64,000 bases of DNA, taken from Pseudomonas asgharzadehiana (GTDB taxonomy: Bacteria > Pseudomonadota > Gammaproteobacteria > Pseudomonadales > Pseudomonadaceae). The notes under the pieces were generated by a model. It was not told the DNA's origin. It did no database searches and saw only the letters and a program-made list of their open reading frames with translations. Position numbers and translations under genes: made by a program. The stretch covers positions 3,596,001 to 3,660,000 of the forward strand of contig NZ_CP077079.1 of assembly GCF_019139815.1 (NCBI RefSeq), written 5' to 3'. Positions 9,737 to 19,253 of the stretch are shown here, piece by piece (the stretch's first letter is position 1; each line of letters starts with the position of its first letter).

Positions 9737-9842
9737 CTGTAGCTCCGATTTTGTAATTGGAAGAGACAACAAGCATCCAGACCGCTGATTAAACAATGCT
9801 TCACCTGCCACCTGTCAACGCCCGCTTCAGTTATCTACCGCC

Positions 9843-11046
9843 TTGCGCGCGGTGTTGCTTCGATTGGGGACGAGCGCCGCTGGCTCGACTCCAAACCGCG
9901 GGGCCGAGTTGGCTTCACTGCGCCGCGAACTGCAACAACCCTTTCCACAAGCCCGGCCCGACAAAATGCCGGTTTCATTGGAGCAATGGCTCAAGCCGCG
10001 CCAGCCGGCCACCATCACGCCGGCTGAGCTGGACCTGACGGCGCCTGAACGCACGCAACTGCACATCTTCGAAAACCACGAGGTTGCCCTGAACGACCTG
10101 GAGCACAGCACGCTGAGTCATATTTACCGGGACAAGAGCGGCGCCCAGAACGTTGTGCCCTTGGCGGGCAAGGTGTACGCGGTAAAAAAAGCCGGTGAGC
10201 ACTGGCGCCTGAGCAAGGGTAAGCAGCACGGCCCCTATCTGCTGCGCAATGCGCAGGGCCAATGGACGCTAGACCTCGACACGCATCACCCGCGCTACGG
10301 CAAAATCTTGAGTCGCTATATGGGTCAGGTGTCTACGTGGCTTGATGAAAGAGACGCCATCAATGTAGAGGCGGTGGGCATGCGCGCAATTACCGCGATG
10401 TCGAGTTGGAAAGCCCAATGTATCAATGAAGCACTCAATGTCGCGACGTACTATGCGGTGACCGCCAAACGCCATCTTGAAAACTTTGCGACACTGCGCG
10501 GGCCAGACAGTCGTCTGGGGCGCTTTTTCAGCGAACTCTTCGGCGTTATCGCACTGACGCCCGAGCAGGTACAACGAGTCGAGCGGCGGGTGGACGAAGT
10601 GCTGGATGAGTTGATCAACCACACGCTGTCGGGCCTGACTCAATGCGTTTTGTCAGCGGCACCGCTCGCGAAACCCAACAGGACACCATTGCGTTCATCC
10701 TGCTCAAGGATGCAGAGCATAAAATCTACCTGCTGGACCGTTTTTTCGCCCCCTCCGATAGACATCTATCAAAACTGCTTGAAAAAGCGCGTTGTCGCTC
10801 TCTACCCCGGCGAGCATGCTGTTCAGAACGTGGGACTCGTTCACTCAGGAATGGGAGGATTTCGGCTCCGACAGTTCAACCTCAACGCAGAAAAAAACAG
10901 TGCTGACGACCACCGGTGCCAAGACCCTGGAGGATGCCCGCGCGATCTTCATGAGCAACAGCGACAAGCGCATCGACACCCTCCTGGCCAATGCCGATTC
11001 GGTGGCCTACATGATTAGCCAAGCGGGTCGCGCGCTGGACCCGTGA
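9843..11046 (+). pseudogene. Remnant of a DUF6543 / dermonecrotic-type toxin gene
   Basis: Fragments of a large Pseudomonas toxin-like protein lie in sequence but in different frames. The first runs from 9843 to about 10640 (phrases such as LDLDTHHPRYGKILSRYMGQVSTWLDERDAI and the following helical part). It then shifts at about 10640 to a second frame (FVSGTARETQQDTIAFILLKD) and at about 10790 to a third (MSLSTPASMLFRTWDSFTQEWEDF), ending in SVAYMISQAGRALDP. Intact family members are usually well over 1000 residues, so most of the N-terminus is missing as well as at least two frames being broken. The resemblance to DUF6543/dermonecrotic-toxin proteins is from memory of the family. It is almost certainly non-functional. 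Confidence 0.7.
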
Positions 11047-11238
11047 GCCTGAGCCGCGCGCTGGTGGCTCAGGGCAACCGGGGGTTTCCGCAGATTTTTC
11101 GCATGCCATGGCGCGAATGTGCTGAAACTTCAAGGCGCGTCCAAACGAGAATAGCTTCCAATTGATGTGCAATCGCCATGACGGCTGTTCTCGTCGTAGT
11201 CCTGTGGGGGTTAGAATGTGCGAAATCAGGATGAGTCA

Positions 11239-12234
11239 ATGAGCGAAAAGCCCCTTTTAGAAGCCGAATATGACGCCATCACCGACGCCGCCGCGCATTG
11301 GTGCATGCGCTTGCATGCGAGTGACTGCACCCGCGATGAACGTTTGGCTTTTGAGCAATGGCACGACTCGCATCCGCTGCACGCCTTTGAATACGCGGCC
11401 ATGCTGGAAATCTGGGACGTCGCCGACCACCTGCCACGCACTGCACCTGTGGCGGTGGTGGTGCCGTTCAAACCCCGCAGCCGGCTGCGCACTTACGCCG
11501 TAGCGGCGGCGATCTGCCTCGCTGCGTTGCCGTTGGCCGCCTTTACCGGCTGGGAAGCGGGCTGGCTCCCGAGTTCCTATCAACGCTTCGAAGCGACCAC
11601 CGGTTTGCGCCAGGTGACGTTGGGTGATGGCAGCCAGGTGGAACTCAACCTGGGCACGCAGCTGGTCTATAGCAATTACAAGGACCAACGCCGCGTCACG
11701 CTGAAAAAAGGCGAAGCCTTTTTCAACGTCAGTCATGACAGCGCGCATCCGTTTATCGTGCGTGCCGGCGAAGGCCAGGTACGGGTCACCGGCACGCAAT
11801 TCAACGTCTGGAAATATGGCGACCAAGTGCGGGTGACGTTGCTAGAAGGCTCGGTGCAAATTGCCAGCGACCCCGTACACGGCAGTGTGCCCCTGACCCC
11901 CGGCATGCAGGCCAGCTATCAATTGGGCGACGCCACGCCACGGGTAAAAACGATCAACCCCAATGACAGCGCGCTGGCCTGGCGCCAGGGCAAGCTGATC
12001 CTCGACAACCTGGCCCTGGCCGATGCGTTGCCATTGATCAACCGCTACCTGAGCAAACCGGTGATGCTGGCGGACGCCACCACCGGGGCCATTCGGATTG
12101 GCGGCATCTACAACACCCATGAGGTCAACAACCTCATCCCCTCCCTGCCCAAGGTTCTGCCGGTGTACCTGACCCAGAACCAGGACGGCAACCCCGTACT
12201 CAACTCCATCCCGCGTAAAACCCCAAAAGGCTGA
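11239..12234 (+). CDS. FecR-family anti-sigma factor (orphan)
   Basis: A 331-residue protein with the layout of FecR-type sigma regulators. There is an N-terminal cytoplasmic DUF4880 domain (about residues 10-65, with HWCMRLHASDCTRDERLAFEQWHDSHP). One membrane segment follows near residues 83-104, then a periplasmic FecR domain (about 115-210, VTLGDGSQVELNLGTQL...GEAFFNV...VTGTQFNVW) and a C-terminal STN-like part (about 245-320). Such proteins normally hold an ECF sigma factor encoded just upstream and receive a signal from a TonB-dependent receptor. Neither gene is adjacent: upstream is the toxin remnant and downstream is the fap operon. The ATG at 11239 (MSEKPLLEAEY) has AGGA upstream; an in-frame start at 11218 is also possible. 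Confidence 0.85.
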   Translation: MSEKPLLEAEYDAITDAAAHWCMRLHASDCTRDERLAFEQWHDSHPLHAFEYAAMLEIWDVADHLPRTAPVAVVVPFKPRSRLRTYAVAAAICLAALPLAAFTGWEAGWLPSSYQRFEATTGLRQVTLGDGSQVELNLGTQLVYSNYKDQRRVTLKKGEAFFNVSHDSAHPFIVRAGEGQVRVTGTQFNVWKYGDQVRVTLLEGSVQIASDPVHGSVPLTPGMQASYQLGDATPRVKTINPNDSALAWRQGKLILDNLALADALPLINRYLSKPVMLADATTGAIRIGGIYNTHEVNNLIPSLPKVLPVYLTQNQDGNPVLNSIPRKTPKG

Positions 12235-12562
12235 GCCTTGCCCGCAGGCCGGGGTTTACGCGTGCCTGTTGTGTCCATTTTTGAAACACCTCCCCGCCCT
12301 GAACCGCACGCCGTGAGCGGATTCATCGTTTTGTCATGTGCAGTGTTACAGCGCTGATACAGACGGGTGAATCGTTTGGGGTGTGACGGTATAAGCGCGC
12401 CTGAACGACAAGCTGTATCAGCCATGAAACAGCCGCAACATCACGCGCTACGCAAAAAATCACAAGCCTTTGAATAACAACAATAAATAAAAAACGGCAC
12501 GGCTTCTGCTCTGTCCCTTACAGCGCTGTTTAGGGTCAGCGCGAACAATAAGGAATGCCGCC
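12235..12562 (+). promoter_or_regulatory. Leader region of the fap operon with repeated TTACAGCGCTG motif
   Basis: A 328-bp gene-free stretch between fecR and fapA. The 11-mer TTACAGCGCTG occurs at 12346-12356 and again at 12518-12528. CTGATACA next to the first copy is matched by its complement TGTATCAG near 12412-12419. The second copy lies in the imperfect palindrome CCCTTACAGCGCTGTTTAGGG (21 bp, 12515-12535), close to the expected transcription start. These are candidate sites for an activator such as the sigma-54-dependent regulator encoded beyond fapF. An A/T-rich tract (12470-12495) precedes the promoter element. Confidence 0.5.
12495..12510 (+). promoter_or_regulatory. Predicted sigma-54 promoter of fapA
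   Basis: CGGCACGGCTTCTGCT has the invariant GG and GC dinucleotides exactly 10 bases apart, and it matches the consensus TGGCACG-N4-TTGCA/T at nearly every position. Transcription would start near 12521, about 40 bases before the fapA start codon. A sigma-54 activator gene lies at the other end of the operon, which fits. Confidence 0.7.
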
Positions 12563-13012
12563 GTGACCACACTCACTCAAGGTTCGATGAACGTACTGCT
12601 GATCAGCTGTGTACTCAGCGTCGGCATCAGTGCGCCGAGCGTTGCCGGTGACGGCGTGATCGTGACCGGCCGCAACGTGCAGGCGCATATGTACGGCCGC
12701 GCCGCCTTTGGCAAGGACCCCTACCCCACCACCGCCAACGCCAATCCCAGCCAAGAAATCATGGCCGCCACCGGCGAACTCAGTGACCGCGATATCGGCG
12801 GTGTCAGCAGCGGCTCGAGCATCGTGCGCGCCATACAGACCAGCGGCAGCCTGACCGGCCCGCATGCCACCCAAAGCAGCCTGTCGACCCTGGGGGCCGG
12901 CTCAGCCGCCGGTCATGGCAGCGGCAGCAATATGGGCGGGCAGATCAGCGACTCGATCCAACGCGGCATGGCGCCCCTGAATAACATCGGCAGCATGATG
13001 GGGGGCAAGTAA
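12563..13012 (+). CDS. fapA: FapA, functional amyloid operon protein
   Basis: First gene of the fap operon; 149 residues. It has a hydrophobic N-terminal signal ([21 protein letters not shown] region) and a low-complexity, Gly/Ser-rich mature part ending in MMGGK. Fap proteins are exported to the periplasm. FapA is thought to act as a periplasmic chaperone or to tune the FapB/FapC ratio; this is family knowledge. The chosen GTG start has AAGGA eight bases upstream; an internal ATG at 12587 would give a more standard signal peptide and cannot be excluded. The stop overlaps the fapB ATG by one base (TAATG), so the two are translationally coupled. Confidence 0.85.
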   Translation: MTTLTQGSMNVLLISCVLSVGISAPSVAGDGVIVTGRNVQAHMYGRAAFGKDPYPTTANANPSQEIMAATGELSDRDIGGVSSGSSIVRAIQTSGSLTGPHATQSSLSTLGAGSAAGHGSGSNMGGQISDSIQRGMAPLNNIGSMMGGK

Positions 13013-13560
13013 TGAATCGCTCCCTGCTCATCCTCGCCTTGCTGGCCGGCGCCCCCGCATTCGCCGACGACAGCGCCGTGATCAACAACAGCGGCACACA
13101 GTACGGCGGTGTTCTGTCGATCAACCAGGCCGCCGGCAACCAGAACCAAACGTCCAACAGTCGCGCCATTGCCGTTGGTGGCCAGGCCACCAACGTGAAC
13201 ATCCAGCGTATGGACGGCAGCGTCGACCCGTCCCTGAACGCCAAGGCGGCGATCCAGGGCCACGCCTTTACCAGCGGCAACGGTGTACTGGGCATCAACC
13301 AGTCGGCCGGGGCCAATAACCAATCCATCAACGCCGTGCGGATCAGCATCAACCCTGGCCCGCAAAGCATCGATGACAGCGTCCTGTTGCAACAGAACAC
13401 GACGCAGTTGACCGACTCAGGGCTCACCCCCACCACTGGCAGCCGCCTTGTCGTTACCAGCGACCAGGCCTTCACAGGCAGCCGAGGAGTGATTCAGGTG
13501 AACCAGAGTGCCGGGGTGGGGAACCGAGTGGCTAACACCCTGGGTATCACTATCAAGTAA
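13012..13560 (+). CDS. fapB: FapB, minor amyloid subunit / nucleator
   Basis: A 182-residue secreted protein with a clean signal peptide cut after about residue 18 (APAFA-DDS). The mature part carries three imperfect amyloid-type repeats built around GVL-x-INQ-x-AG-x-NQ: GGVLSINQAAGNQNQ, NGVLGINQSAGANNQ and RGVIQVNQSAGVGN, each rich in Asn, Gln and Gly. FapB is the minor fibre component and a proposed nucleator for FapC. Unlike FapC here, it has no C-terminal Cys-x-x-Cys. It lies directly between fapA and fapC; a 67-bp gap before fapC contains a strong AAGGAG ribosome site. Confidence 0.93.
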   Translation: MNRSLLILALLAGAPAFADDSAVINNSGTQYGGVLSINQAAGNQNQTSNSRAIAVGGQATNVNIQRMDGSVDPSLNAKAAIQGHAFTSGNGVLGINQSAGANNQSINAVRISINPGPQSIDDSVLLQQNTTQLTDSGLTPTTGSRLVVTSDQAFTGSRGVIQVNQSAGVGNRVANTLGITIK

Positions 13561-13627
13561 TCGCTTGGTAGCACTGGCTGGACCGTACCAACACTTAACT
13601 CACTAATTAGAAGCAAGGAGAAACACC

Positions 13628-14371
13628 ATGAAACCTCAAATGGCTCTGAAACCACTGGTTTTCGCTCTCGCCGCACTCATGGCTGCCGCAGCTCAAGCAG
13701 GTGGCTGGCACCCTGCGCCTCAACCTACCGGCACCATCGCCGCTGTCGTGACGGATGTACAAAACAGCGCGATCAACAAGTTTGACGACACCAAAACCGA
13801 AAACAACGCCTCGGCCGATGGTTCGGTAAACGGCAACAGCGGTAACGTTGGGGTCAACGTCCAGTCAGGCAGTGGCAACCAGGCAGACAACTCAGCCGCC
13901 ATCTCCAGCGCCAAAGGTGATGCCGCCACCGTCTTCGGCGTGGTCGATGTGAACCAAAACAGCGCGGCGAACAGCTTCGTCAACAAAGGCACCCAAAACA
14001 ACGCTTCGCTGGATAACTCGGTTAACGGTAACTCCGGCAACCTGGGTTACAACGGCCAGGCCGGTCAAGGCAACCAGGGTAAAAACAACCTGGCAATCGT
14101 GACCGCCGACGGCAAAAACATCGCCGCGGCCGCCAACACCGAGCAAAACTCGCTCGCCAACAGCTACCTCAACACGGCCGCTACCAGCCACGGCTATGGC
14201 CATGGCGGCAAGGCCCAATACGTGTCCAACAACTCCAGCCTCGACAACTCGGTTAACCGCAACTCCGGCAACGTGGGTGTGAACCTGCAATCGGGCTCGG
14301 GCAACCAAGGCAGCAACAGCCTGTCGATCGGTCAAGGTTGCACCGTCTGCGCCAGCGGCGTGCGCTTCTGA
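13628..14371 (+). CDS. fapC: FapC, major functional amyloid subunit
   Basis: The main fibre protein, 247 residues, with a signal peptide (cleavage near AAAQA-GG). Three imperfect repeats are obvious, each of about 35 residues: NNASADGSVNGNSGNVGVNV..., NNASLDNSVNGNSGNLGYNG... and NNSSLDNSVNRNSGNVGVNL.... They are separated by two linkers, the second longer and Gly/His-containing (SHGYGHGGKA). The C-terminus carries the conserved Cys-x-x-Cys (CTVC). The length matches other fluorescens-group FapC proteins (about 250). A strong AAGGAG lies before the ATG. An intrinsic terminator follows the stop within 10 bases, setting this gene apart from fapDEF. Confidence 0.96.
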   Translation: MKPQMALKPLVFALAALMAAAAQAGGWHPAPQPTGTIAAVVTDVQNSAINKFDDTKTENNASADGSVNGNSGNVGVNVQSGSGNQADNSAAISSAKGDAATVFGVVDVNQNSAANSFVNKGTQNNASLDNSVNGNSGNLGYNGQAGQGNQGKNNLAIVTADGKNIAAAANTEQNSLANSYLNTAATSHGYGHGGKAQYVSNNSSLDNSVNRNSGNVGVNLQSGSGNQGSNSLSIGQGCTVCASGVRF

Positions 14372-14378
14372 TCCAACG

Positions 14379-14404
14379 GGGCCTTGGCGACAAGGCCCTT
14401 TTTT
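14379..14404 (+). terminator. Intrinsic terminator inside the fap operon, after fapC
   Basis: Perfect 8-bp stem gggccttg / caaggccc with a gcga tetraloop, followed directly by a run of six T. It lies 8 bases after the fapC stop and 29 bases before the fapD start, on the operon strand. It should reduce read-through into fapDEF, giving more subunit than secretion machinery. Confidence 0.85.
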
Positions 14405-14432
14405 ATTCCCGTGTCCAGCAGGTCATACGATC

Positions 14433-15113
14433 ATGCGCCTCGCGACCCTCACCCTCCTGATGTTGCTCACCGGCCCCACGTGGGCAGGCACCATGGCGAT
14501 CTCCGCCATGCCTGGCGGTGCAGTGATTTTCAAGAAGGTCGAGAGTATTCGTGAACGCCGGTTCGCCAACCTGGTGGAACAGAAAACCGATTTCAGCTGC
14601 GGTGCCGCGGCACTCGCCACCATCCTGCGCCAAGCCTACTGGCTGGACGTCGACGAAGATCACATCATCAAAGGCATGCTGGTCACCGCCGACCAGAACC
14701 TGGTGCGTACCCAGGGTTTTTCCATGCTGGACATGAAGCGCTACCTCGAAAGTATCGGCATGCGTGCCCGGGGCTACAAAATTGCGCCAGACACTCTGGT
14801 TACCGTGAAGATCCCCGTGGTGGTGCTGTTGGAAATTCGTGGCTACAAGCACTTCGTGGTGCTGCAGCGAGCCGACAAGGACTGGGTCTATATCGGCGAC
14901 CCGGTGCTGGGCCATAAGCGCTATTCCCACGATGATTTCGTCAAGGGCTGGAATGGCATCGTCTTCGCCGTGCTGGGTGAGGGTTACGACAAGGCCAATG
15001 TCTTGCTCGACCCACCTGCGCCGCTGACCGCCAAGAACCAGTTGAATGAGTTCAGGCCCGTAGGCGATGCCGAGCTGATGGATTTCGGTTTCATACAGAG
15101 CGACTTCTTTTAA
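14433..15113 (+). CDS. fapD: FapD, C39-type cysteine peptidase
   Basis: A 226-residue periplasmic protein with an N-terminal signal (about residues 1-19, ending TWAG). It contains one C39-like peptidase domain. The catalytic residues are visible: C56 (TDFSCGAAALATIL), H140 (GYKHFVVLQR) and D156 (IGDPVLG). In C39 proteins of ABC exporters this domain trims leader peptides; in Fap systems FapD is required for export of FapB, FapC and FapE, and its substrate is debated. The start ATG is 62 bases after the fapC stop, beyond the terminator hairpin. Confidence 0.92.
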   Translation: MRLATLTLLMLLTGPTWAGTMAISAMPGGAVIFKKVESIRERRFANLVEQKTDFSCGAAALATILRQAYWLDVDEDHIIKGMLVTADQNLVRTQGFSMLDMKRYLESIGMRARGYKIAPDTLVTVKIPVVVLLEIRGYKHFVVLQRADKDWVYIGDPVLGHKRYSHDDFVKGWNGIVFAVLGEGYDKANVLLDPPAPLTAKNQLNEFRPVGDAELMDFGFIQSDFF

Positions 15114-15151
15114 GAAGCGCAATAAGGGGCAGGACGCTCCAGGAGCAGAAG

Positions 15152-15895
15152 ATGAACACTTCCCGTTGGCTGACGGTCATGTGTCTGGCAGCCTCGATGC
15201 CCGCTTATGCTTCATCGGCATTCAAACCGATCGAACTCAAGGATTCGGAAATGGCCGACCTGCGCGGCCGTTATGTCATGCCGGGGCGCATCATCAGTTT
15301 CGGCATTGTCATGAGCAGCACCTGGACCAATGCCGTGGGCGACAGCATCACCGGCAAGGCGAGCATGCAGGTCGACTCGTCCACCCTCACTCCGCAATTT
15401 TATGTGCAAACCACCGGTTCGACCGGCAACGGTACGAACCCGAACACCGGTACCGGCACTGTCACCGGCGGCGCCGGCCTGGGCAGCGGCCAGGGGGTGA
15501 CGCAAAGCGTGCGCACCGCCGGCGACGGCAACACCGCCTACAACAACGTGGGGATCACCGTCGAGAACGGCCTTGCCCCCGCCAACCTCGCGCAATCGGG
15601 GCAGGTGCTGGTGGCCGGCGGTACGGTGACCGGCGACAGCGCGGCTGGCCGTGTAAGCGTGTCGGCCAATAACGGCGGGTTACAGATGGCGATCCAGGCC
15701 AACCATAACCAGGGCAACAGCCTGCAACAGATCGGCGGTGGAAACGTGCTGCAAGGCACGGTTTTGACCGGCAACACCAACTTCGTCAACAACATGACCC
15801 AACTCAACGTGGTAATGAACAATAACGGTTTGAACAACGGCGCATTGAACTGCAATTTGGATCAACTCAAAGGCCTACGCACCCTCGGTTATTGA
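15152..15895 (+). CDS. fapE: FapE, minor extracellular amyloid component
   Basis: A 247-residue secreted protein with a signal peptide cut after about residue 20 (PAYAS). The mature part is Asn/Gly/Thr-rich and contains FapB/FapC-like beta motifs (VTQSVRTAGDGNTAYNNVGITV, then NHNQGNSLQQIGGGNV). FapE is a known minor component of purified Fap fibres, possibly a cap or adaptor. The C-terminus has a single Cys (ALNCNLDQ), not a pair. An AGGAG ribosome site lies ahead of the ATG; the gene is 38 bases after fapD. Confidence 0.92.
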   Translation: MNTSRWLTVMCLAASMPAYASSAFKPIELKDSEMADLRGRYVMPGRIISFGIVMSSTWTNAVGDSITGKASMQVDSSTLTPQFYVQTTGSTGNGTNPNTGTGTVTGGAGLGSGQGVTQSVRTAGDGNTAYNNVGITVENGLAPANLAQSGQVLVAGGTVTGDSAAGRVSVSANNGGLQMAIQANHNQGNSLQQIGGGNVLQGTVLTGNTNFVNNMTQLNVVMNNNGLNNGALNCNLDQLKGLRTLGY

Positions 15896-15926
15896 ACTAC
15901 GCTGACCCTCGACACTTACGCATTAG

Positions 15927-17246
<1,320 letters not shown>

Positions 17247-17263
17247 CTGAGGTTCACACAAGG

Positions 17264-17301
17264 AAAAGCCCCGCAACGATAAGGGTCGTTGCGGGGCTTT
17301 T
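17264..17301. terminator. Bidirectional terminator between fapF and the sigma-54 activator
   Basis: A perfect 16-bp inverted repeat (aaaagccccgcaacga / tcgttgcggggctttt) with a 6-base loop taaggg. The A-run on one side and T-run on the other allow termination in both directions between the convergent genes. Confidence 0.92.
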
Positions 17302-17314
17302 CGGTTTACCCGCC

Positions 17315-18637
17315 CTAGCGGATCTGGTGTTTGTGCAGCAACCGGTAGAACGTGGGCCGGGAAATTCCCAGCACGCGGGCCGCGACACTCAGGTTGTCGC
17401 TGTGCCGGTTGAGTACATCGCACAGCGCCTGGCGTTCGGCGCGGTGCTTGTAGTCTTCCAGTGTAGCCATCGGGGGTGAAATTGCCTGCTCGCCTTGCAA
17501 GCCCAGATCAACGGCTTCTATCTGGCGCCCTTCGGCGAGTACCAAGCCACGGCGCACACGGTTGGCCAGCTCACGCACATTGCCGGGCCACGGGTGTTGC
17601 CCCATGGCCACCAGCGCGGTTTCGCTGAAGCTGCGGGGCCGACGGCCGGTTTCCTGACTGTAGAAACGTGAAAAGTGGTTGGCCAGCATCGCCACGTCAC
17701 CATGGCGCTCCCGCAAGGGCGCAGTGACCACTTGCAACACGTTGAGCCGGTAATACAAGTCTTCGCGGAATCGGCCCTTGGCCACCGCAGCCTCAAGGTC
17801 GACGTGGGTGGCCGCCAGCACGCGCACATCCACCGGAATGGGTTGGCTGCCACCCACGCGCTCGATGTGTTTTTCCTGCAGGAAACGCAGCAGGTTGGCT
17901 TGCAGTTCCATCGGCAGATCGCCGATCTCATCGAGGAATAAGGTACCGCCGTGGGCCGCTTCGATACGCCCGACCTTGCGCTGGTGGGCACCGGTAAACG
18001 CGCCCTTTTCATGGCCGAACAATTCCGATTGGATCAAATGTTCAGGGATCGCCCCGCAGTTGATCGCCACAAAGGGCTTGGCGTGACGCTGGGATTGGCG
18101 ATGCAGGGTCTTGGCCACCAATTCCTTGCCGGTACCGCTGTCACCCCGGATCAACACGGGGGACTCCGTCGGTGCCAGCTTGGACAACAACTTGCGCAGT
18201 TCGCGGATGGGCCGGCTGTCACCCAGTAGTTCATGGCCCTCGTCCACCGGGGTATGGCCCTTGCCGCGCAGGCGCGCCATGCCGAAAGCGCGGCCCAGGG
18301 TGACCTGCACGCGGGCAACGTCGAAGGGCAAGGTATGGAAGTCGAAAAACCATTCGCACACAAAGTCACCGACGTTTTGCAAGCGCAGCACATCCTGGCT
18401 GAGCACGGCGATCCACTCGGTGCCGCTGCGGCCAATCAGTTCCTTGACGGCTTCGGGTCGTTCCAGGTGATAGGGCTGCAGGCGCAGCAGGCCGATATCG
18501 CAGGATCGGTCACCTACCGCTTCCAACGCACAGCTATCGACTTCCCAGCCGGCGGTGCGCAAGCCGGGCAATAAGCCATGGCAATCGTCGCAGGGGTCGA
18601 CCACGAGCAAACGGCGTTGGACGGCGGGCACACCCAT
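17315..18637 (-). CDS. Sigma-54-dependent transcriptional activator (VpsR-like), likely fap regulator
   Basis: A 440-residue enhancer-binding protein. The N-terminal region (about 1-125) is a degenerate receiver/VpsR-like domain without the usual phosphorylation-site pocket. A central AAA+ domain has Walker A GDSGTGKE (165-172), the sigma-54 contact loop GAFTGA (212-217) and Walker B TLFLDEIGD (232-240). A C-terminal Fis-type helix-turn-helix follows (about 395-440, AARVLGISRPTFYRLLHKH). VpsR-type activators respond to cyclic-di-GMP and control matrix genes. It is convergent with fapF, and fapA has a sigma-54 promoter match, so it is a good candidate for the fap activator. This link is inferred. 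Confidence 0.9.
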   Translation of the reverse strand: MGVPAVQRRLLVVDPCDDCHGLLPGLRTAGWEVDSCALEAVGDRSCDIGLLRLQPYHLERPEAVKELIGRSGTEWIAVLSQDVLRLQNVGDFVCEWFFDFHTLPFDVARVQVTLGRAFGMARLRGKGHTPVDEGHELLGDSRPIRELRKLLSKLAPTESPVLIRGDSGTGKELVAKTLHRQSQRHAKPFVAINCGAIPEHLIQSELFGHEKGAFTGAHQRKVGRIEAAHGGTLFLDEIGDLPMELQANLLRFLQEKHIERVGGSQPIPVDVRVLAATHVDLEAAVAKGRFREDLYYRLNVLQVVTAPLRERHGDVAMLANHFSRFYSQETGRRPRSFSETALVAMGQHPWPGNVRELANRVRRGLVLAEGRQIEAVDLGLQGEQAISPPMATLEDYKHRAERQALCDVLNRHSDNLSVAARVLGISRPTFYRLLHKHQIR

Positions 18638-18980
18638 GACTGTTCCTTGGCGTCAAAATTGTTAAAAGTATTTAGAAACAACGGTTTGTGATGCCTGGCG
18701 CTAACACTAGCAAGCTATTGACGCGGGGCTTGTACCGTTTTGCTATAAGAGTTGGCAAAAAGCCACTTGCGCAGACTTCAGACAAAAAAGTTGCAGGCCT
18801 TGGAAACTTTCATTCAGCTTTTAAAACAGCCGCTTACCTGACGCCAATCACAGAAAGTTGAAAATTGTGGCGCTAACATGTGACCCGTACCCCGCCATCG
18901 TGCATCAGTACAAGTAACCCACCGCACGGTCCGCCCAACCGCCGGTACTCACTTGAATGGGCATTTAGAGAGAGACCCAC
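18638..18980. other. 343-bp divergent intergenic region with repeated TGGCGCTAACA
   Basis: Gene-free, A/T-richer than its surroundings, between the divergent sigma-54 activator gene and an 86-residue protein gene. The 11-mer TGGCGCTAACA occurs twice in direct orientation, at 18696-18706 and 18868-18878, 172 bases apart, near the two ends of the region. No convincing sigma-54 promoter was found. The repeats may be binding sites for one regulator acting on both genes. Confidence 0.4.
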
Positions 18981-19241
18981 ATGAACGCCCCGCTCCGCAT
19001 CAACGAAGCTCTTTTGATCGCAGACCGTGCTTTCCAACCCTTTCAGTGCGTGGCCTGGCACGATGGCAACGGCGCCCTCAGCCTGAGCGTCATCGACCGT
19101 ACCAATACCCGTATCGGGCGCAAACAACTGTCGTCGCATACTTATAGCGACCCGGCGCAATTGGAAAACTTGCTGTTGCAAGCCCGCGCCGAGCTCGACA
19201 AAGATGGCCACCAGTTGCAGTCCTGGGCAATGCCCAAGTAA
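18981..19241 (+). CDS. Conserved small protein of unknown function
   Basis: An 86-residue soluble protein without signal peptide or membrane segment, ending in HQLQSWAMPK. The pattern FQCVAWHDGNGALSLSVIDRTNTRIGRKQLSSHTYSDPAQLENLLLQARAELDKDGH suggests a small alpha/beta fold with one C-terminal helix. I do not recognise a function. The ATG follows a purine-rich stretch (GAGAGAGACCCAC). It diverges from the sigma-54 activator gene and is followed by a strong bidirectional hairpin. Confidence 0.7.
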   Translation: MNAPLRINEALLIADRAFQPFQCVAWHDGNGALSLSVIDRTNTRIGRKQLSSHTYSDPAQLENLLLQARAELDKDGHQLQSWAMPK

Positions 19242-19253
19242 GTCAACGTGCAC

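Noticed and set aside
9796..10038. Short plus-strand frames at the start of the toxin remnant as separate genes
   Set aside because: They have no ribosome site, unlikely composition, and overlap the recognisable toxin fragment in another frame.
13700..14340. Regular repeats in 13700-14340 as a possible CRISPR or tandem DNA repeat
   Set aside because: The repeats are protein-level amyloid repeats of FapC with diverged DNA sequence, unequal spacing and no conserved spacer length.
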